A DNA stretch of 7,675 nucleotides, taken from an uncultured Alphaproteobacteria bacterium. GTDB lineage: Bacteria > Pseudomonadota > Alphaproteobacteria > UBA2136 > UBA6156. Position 1 is the first letter of the stretch; the number at the start of each line of letters is the position of its first letter. The stretch is taken from contig CALFWJ010000112.1 of the NCBI GenBank assembly GCA_937928525.1, positions 1-7,675 of the forward strand, written 5' to 3'. The position numbers were made by a program, and so were the translations under genes. This document shows positions 5,047 to 7,675 of this stretch, in pieces. The notes under the pieces were generated by a model. It was given only the letters and a program-made list of their open reading frames with translations. It was not told the origin of the DNA and ran no database searches.

Positions 5047-7675
5047 TTATGAGGTTGACGTATTTTCGCCCATGGCCGCCATAATTTTAAGGTCATACAA
5101 CAGGTTTTGAGCGTCGCGCGGGCTGAGGGCGTCTAGGTCTAGTTTTACTAACTTATTTTCTAACGCACTTGGTTCTTTTTCCGTATCTGCAATATTAACA
5201 TTAGAAATAGCAGCGCTGTGCTCCGAATTTGCAAATAGCGGCATTTCGGCAGCCTGTACGGCTTTACCGGCACTGCCAGCGGCCTCTAGGTTAGCCAGTA
5301 AGTCTTGCGCGCGCTTAAGTACGGGCTTTGGCACGCCCGCCAGTTTAGCCACATGGATGCCGTAACTCCCTGGCGCCGCACCATCTTTAACCTCATGTAA
5401 AAAGACAATATCACCGCGCCATTCCTTTACCGCAACATGGTGGTTGGTGACGGTGGCGAAGGTATCCGCCAGCGTGGTTAATTCGTGGTAGTGGGTAGCG
5501 AACAGGCCACGGGCTTGGCACGCCGTCACTAAGTGCTCTACGCAGGCCCACGCAATACTGAGGCCATCGTAGGTTGCGGTGCCTCGGCCAATTTCGTCTA
5601 GAATGACAAGGCTTTTGGGGGTGGCATGGCTTAAAATGTGGGCGGTTTCCACCATTTCTACCATAAAGGTCGACTGGCCTTCTGCTAAGTCATCGCTTGC
5701 ACCAAGGCGGCAAAAGATTTTATCCACCACGCCAATGTGGGCGCTGGCCGCAGGTACAAAATACCCTGCCTGCGCCAACACTGTAACCAGCGCATTTTGC
5801 CGCAAGAAGGTGCTTTTACCCGCCATGTTTGGCCCCGTTACCAGCCACAGCTGGTGACCTGATAAAGTCGTACTGTTGGGCATGAAATTCTCAACCGTTG
5901 TCTCCACCACGGGGTGGCGCCCGCCCTCAATGTTAAACGTCGTGCTGGCGTCTATGGTGGGTTGAACGTACCCGCGCCGCGCCGCAATTTCGGCGCCGCT
6001 TTGCACCACGTCAATGGTGGCCAAAGCGTCTGCTGCGGCTAAAATAGCGGGGGCAGCAGTGCTGATCATGCCTACCAGCTCTACAAAAATTTCTTGCTCG
6101 CGCGCGAGGGCATTGGCTTCAGCGGCGCTTAAATCTTGCTCTAGGACCATCAATTTCTCGGTGGTGAAGCGCTGACATTGGGTGGTGGTTTGACGGTGAA
6201 TAAAATGCGCAGGAATACTCTCGAGGCCATCTAACTGGCCTTTGCTCACTTCAAAAAAGCGGCCCCATACTTTGTTATATTTAAGCTTTAGGTTCAGGCC
6301 CGTGGCCTCTGTTTCTGCCGCCATAAGCTGCTGCAAGAGCGTGTTGCCGTCGCGCATCAAGGTGCGGTACTCTTCTAGCTTATCGCAGTAACCTGCTGCC
6401 ACAAAACCGCCATCCCGCGCTAATAGCGGTAAATTATCGTCTTCGGTACTGCGTAAAGCTTGATTAAGTTGCTGTGCGGTTACTTCCAGTCCTGCTATTT
6501 TTGTCAATACGGAAGATAAAACGCCACCCGCACCCTTACCATTTTCAATTATGGAAATAACTCCAGGAAGTTGCTGCACCGTATCCCGCACCGCTGCCAC
6601 ATCACGTGGGCCGCCGCGGCCAAGAGTCAGGCGGCTAATGGCCCGGGCCATATCGGCCGTTTGTTTTAAGGCCGCGCGGGTATCGCTACGCAGCGCCGTA
6701 TTTTCTAGCATAAAGTTTACAGCAGTGTGGCGGGCAGAAATCTTTGCTACGTCGGTGAGCGGGGCATTCAGCCACGTCGCGAGCATCCGTGCGCCTGCGG
6801 CAGTGACGGTGTTATCTACCGCATGGGTCAGGCTGCCTTTTTTAGCGCCACGCAAGGTAGCCGCCAGCTCTAGGTTGCGGCGGGTGGCGGCGTCCATCTC
6901 GACGTGACCGCCAGCGCGGATAATTTGCGGCCGCTGCAATTCTGGCATTTTACCCACCTGCGTGAGACGGACATAACCCAGCAGTGCGCCCAACGCCAGT
7001 TCTTCATTCGCGTTGCCCAGCGCCAGCGCCGTTAAACTTTCCAGCCCGTAAGCCACCATCACGTCATCGCGCGCGCCACTGGTGGTAAACAGCGCGTCGT
7101 TTTGAGTCATTTTGTTAAGGGGCCAGAATTGCTCTAGCACACGGCTATCCTCTTCGGTTACCAAAACTTCAGCGCCGTTTAAGCGCAATAACTCGCCGCC
7201 TAATTGACCAATTTGAACGGTTTGAACGCCTACTTCTCCCGTAGAAACGTCTACCCAAGCCAAACTTGCAACATCTGAATTTATTTTAACCGCCACTAAA
7301 TAGTTGTGCGCGCCCGCGTTAAGCAAACCATCTTCGGTGAGGGTACCGCCGGTGAATAGGCGCACCACTTCACGCGTGACCAGCGCTTTGTAACCGCCGC
7401 GGGCCTTGGCTTCTTCGGGGGTTTCGGTTTGGTCGCACAGAGCTACTTTGTGACCAGAATCAATAAGAGTAGCAATATACCCTTCCGCCGCGTGATGAGG
7501 CACACCGCACATGGGCATACCTTTTTCGTCTTTGCTGCTCCGTCGTGCGGTAAGGGTAATGCCCAGAACGCTGCTAGCCACTTCCGCGTCGTCGCCAAAA
7601 AGTTCGTAAAAATCACCCATGCGATAAAACAACAAAAAGCCTGCGTGCGCGGCCTTAATGGCTTTGTATTGCTGC
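5047..7675 (-). CDS. mutS: DNA mismatch repair protein MutS (5' end outside window)
   Basis: MutS binds mispaired or looped-out bases and, through its ATPase cycle, recruits MutL to begin repair. The frame is open to the right edge: 875 residues are visible, starting QQYKAIKAAHAGFLLFYRMGD, which aligns to the known N-terminus, so roughly the first 14 residues are missing if compared with E. coli. In visible numbering, the mismatch-wedging F-x-E is F22-E24; MCGVPHHAAEGY marks domain I; connector and lever/clamp domains fill about 115-555; Walker A GPNMAGKST is 614-622; Walker B has D693-E694 in DEIGRGTATYDG; GASDDLAEGQSTFMVEM and HYHEL are the other ATPase signatures. EMPLF (810-814) resembles a beta-clamp-binding motif, with E where Q is usual. 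The end, SPRDAQNLLYDL, fits the helix-turn-helix tetramerisation region. All key residues are intact. A TTG at 7635 is not the start, because coding similarity continues upstream of it. Confidence 0.98.
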   Translation of the reverse strand, partial: QQYKAIKAAHAGFLLFYRMGDFYELFGDDAEVASSVLGITLTARRSSKDEKGMPMCGVPHHAAEGYIATLIDSGHKVALCDQTETPEEAKARGGYKALVTREVVRLFTGGTLTEDGLLNAGAHNYLVAVKINSDVASLAWVDVSTGEVGVQTVQIGQLGGELLRLNGAEVLVTEEDSRVLEQFWPLNKMTQNDALFTTSGARDDVMVAYGLESLTALALGNANEELALGALLGYVRLTQVGKMPELQRPQIIRAGGHVEMDAATRRNLELAATLRGAKKGSLTHAVDNTVTAAGARMLATWLNAPLTDVAKISARHTAVNFMLENTALRSDTRAALKQTADMARAISRLTLGRGGPRDVAAVRDTVQQLPGVISIIENGKGAGGVLSSVLTKIAGLEVTAQQLNQALRSTEDDNLPLLARDGGFVAAGYCDKLEEYRTLMRDGNTLLQQLMAAETEATGLNLKLKYNKVWGRFFEVSKGQLDGLESIPAHFIHRQTTTQCQRFTTEKLMVLEQDLSAAEANALAREQEIFVELVGMISTAAPAILAAADALATIDVVQSGAEIAARRGYVQPTIDASTTFNIEGGRHPVVETTVENFMPNSTTLSGHQLWLVTGPNMAGKSTFLRQNALVTVLAQAGYFVPAASAHIGVVDKIFCRLGASDDLAEGQSTFMVEMVETAHILSHATPKSLVILDEIGRGTATYDGLSIAWACVEHLVTACQARGLFATHYHELTTLADTFATVTNHHVAVKEWRGDIVFLHEVKDGAAPGSYGIHVAKLAGVPKPVLKRAQDLLANLEAAGSAGKAVQAAEMPLFANSEHSAAISNVNIADTEKEPSALENKLVKLDLDALSPRDAQNLLYDLKIMAAMGENTSTS

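Noticed and set aside
6551..6907. A 118-codon + strand frame antisense to mutS
   Set aside because: Antisense shadow of a well-conserved gene, with an arginine/alanine/serine-rich product and no ribosome binding site.
7633..7635. TTG as the start codon of mutS
   Set aside because: Thirteen further codons to the right edge (QQYKAIKAAHAGF) match the conserved MutS N-terminus, so the gene continues out of the window.

Overview
The window most likely comes from an alphaproteobacterium. The best evidence is MutS: its Walker A reads GPNMAGKST and its Walker B continues DEIGRGTATYDG, both of which I associate with alphaproteobacterial MutS. A murJ gene on the same strand nearby also fits, because mutS, glnD and murJ are often close together in that class. 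I cannot place it lower. The two housekeeping genes are GC-richer (about 54% in 240 hand-counted bases of murJ) than the small genes around them (about 40% in 240 hand-counted bases of the 3923 gene).

Layout, left to right. Bases 1-201 hold the 3' end of an unidentified + strand frame, closed by a strong bidirectional terminator. Bases 261-902 (-) encode a 213-residue orphan protein with a clear promoter. Bases 1027-1335 (-) encode a 102-residue membrane protein with its own promoter and terminator. Bases 1560-1700 (+) encode a 46-residue basic protein with a good ribosome binding site and a terminator. Bases 1732-3267 (-) are murJ, the lipid II flippase. Bases 3393-3809, 4551-4985 and, between them, 3923-4435 are three + strand orphan genes, each followed by its own intrinsic terminator. 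From 5047 to the right edge (-) is mutS, whose first codons lie outside the window.

The two recognised proteins act in different processes: MurJ exports the peptidoglycan precursor across the inner membrane, and MutS starts mismatch repair. The small genes look like separate one-gene transcription units placed in the gaps, not an operon serving either process. None of them shows a family motif I recognise. No tRNA, rRNA, CRISPR array, insertion sequence, integrase or origin was seen, and no gene-free stretch exceeds 300 bases.

The points most worth following up are a C8 run between the ribosome binding site and the start of the 4551 gene, a possible distant relationship between the 3393 and 4551 products, a murJ start that looks leaderless, and an unannotated 46-residue gene. 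I do not see clear evidence of a complete new system such as a defence or secretion module.
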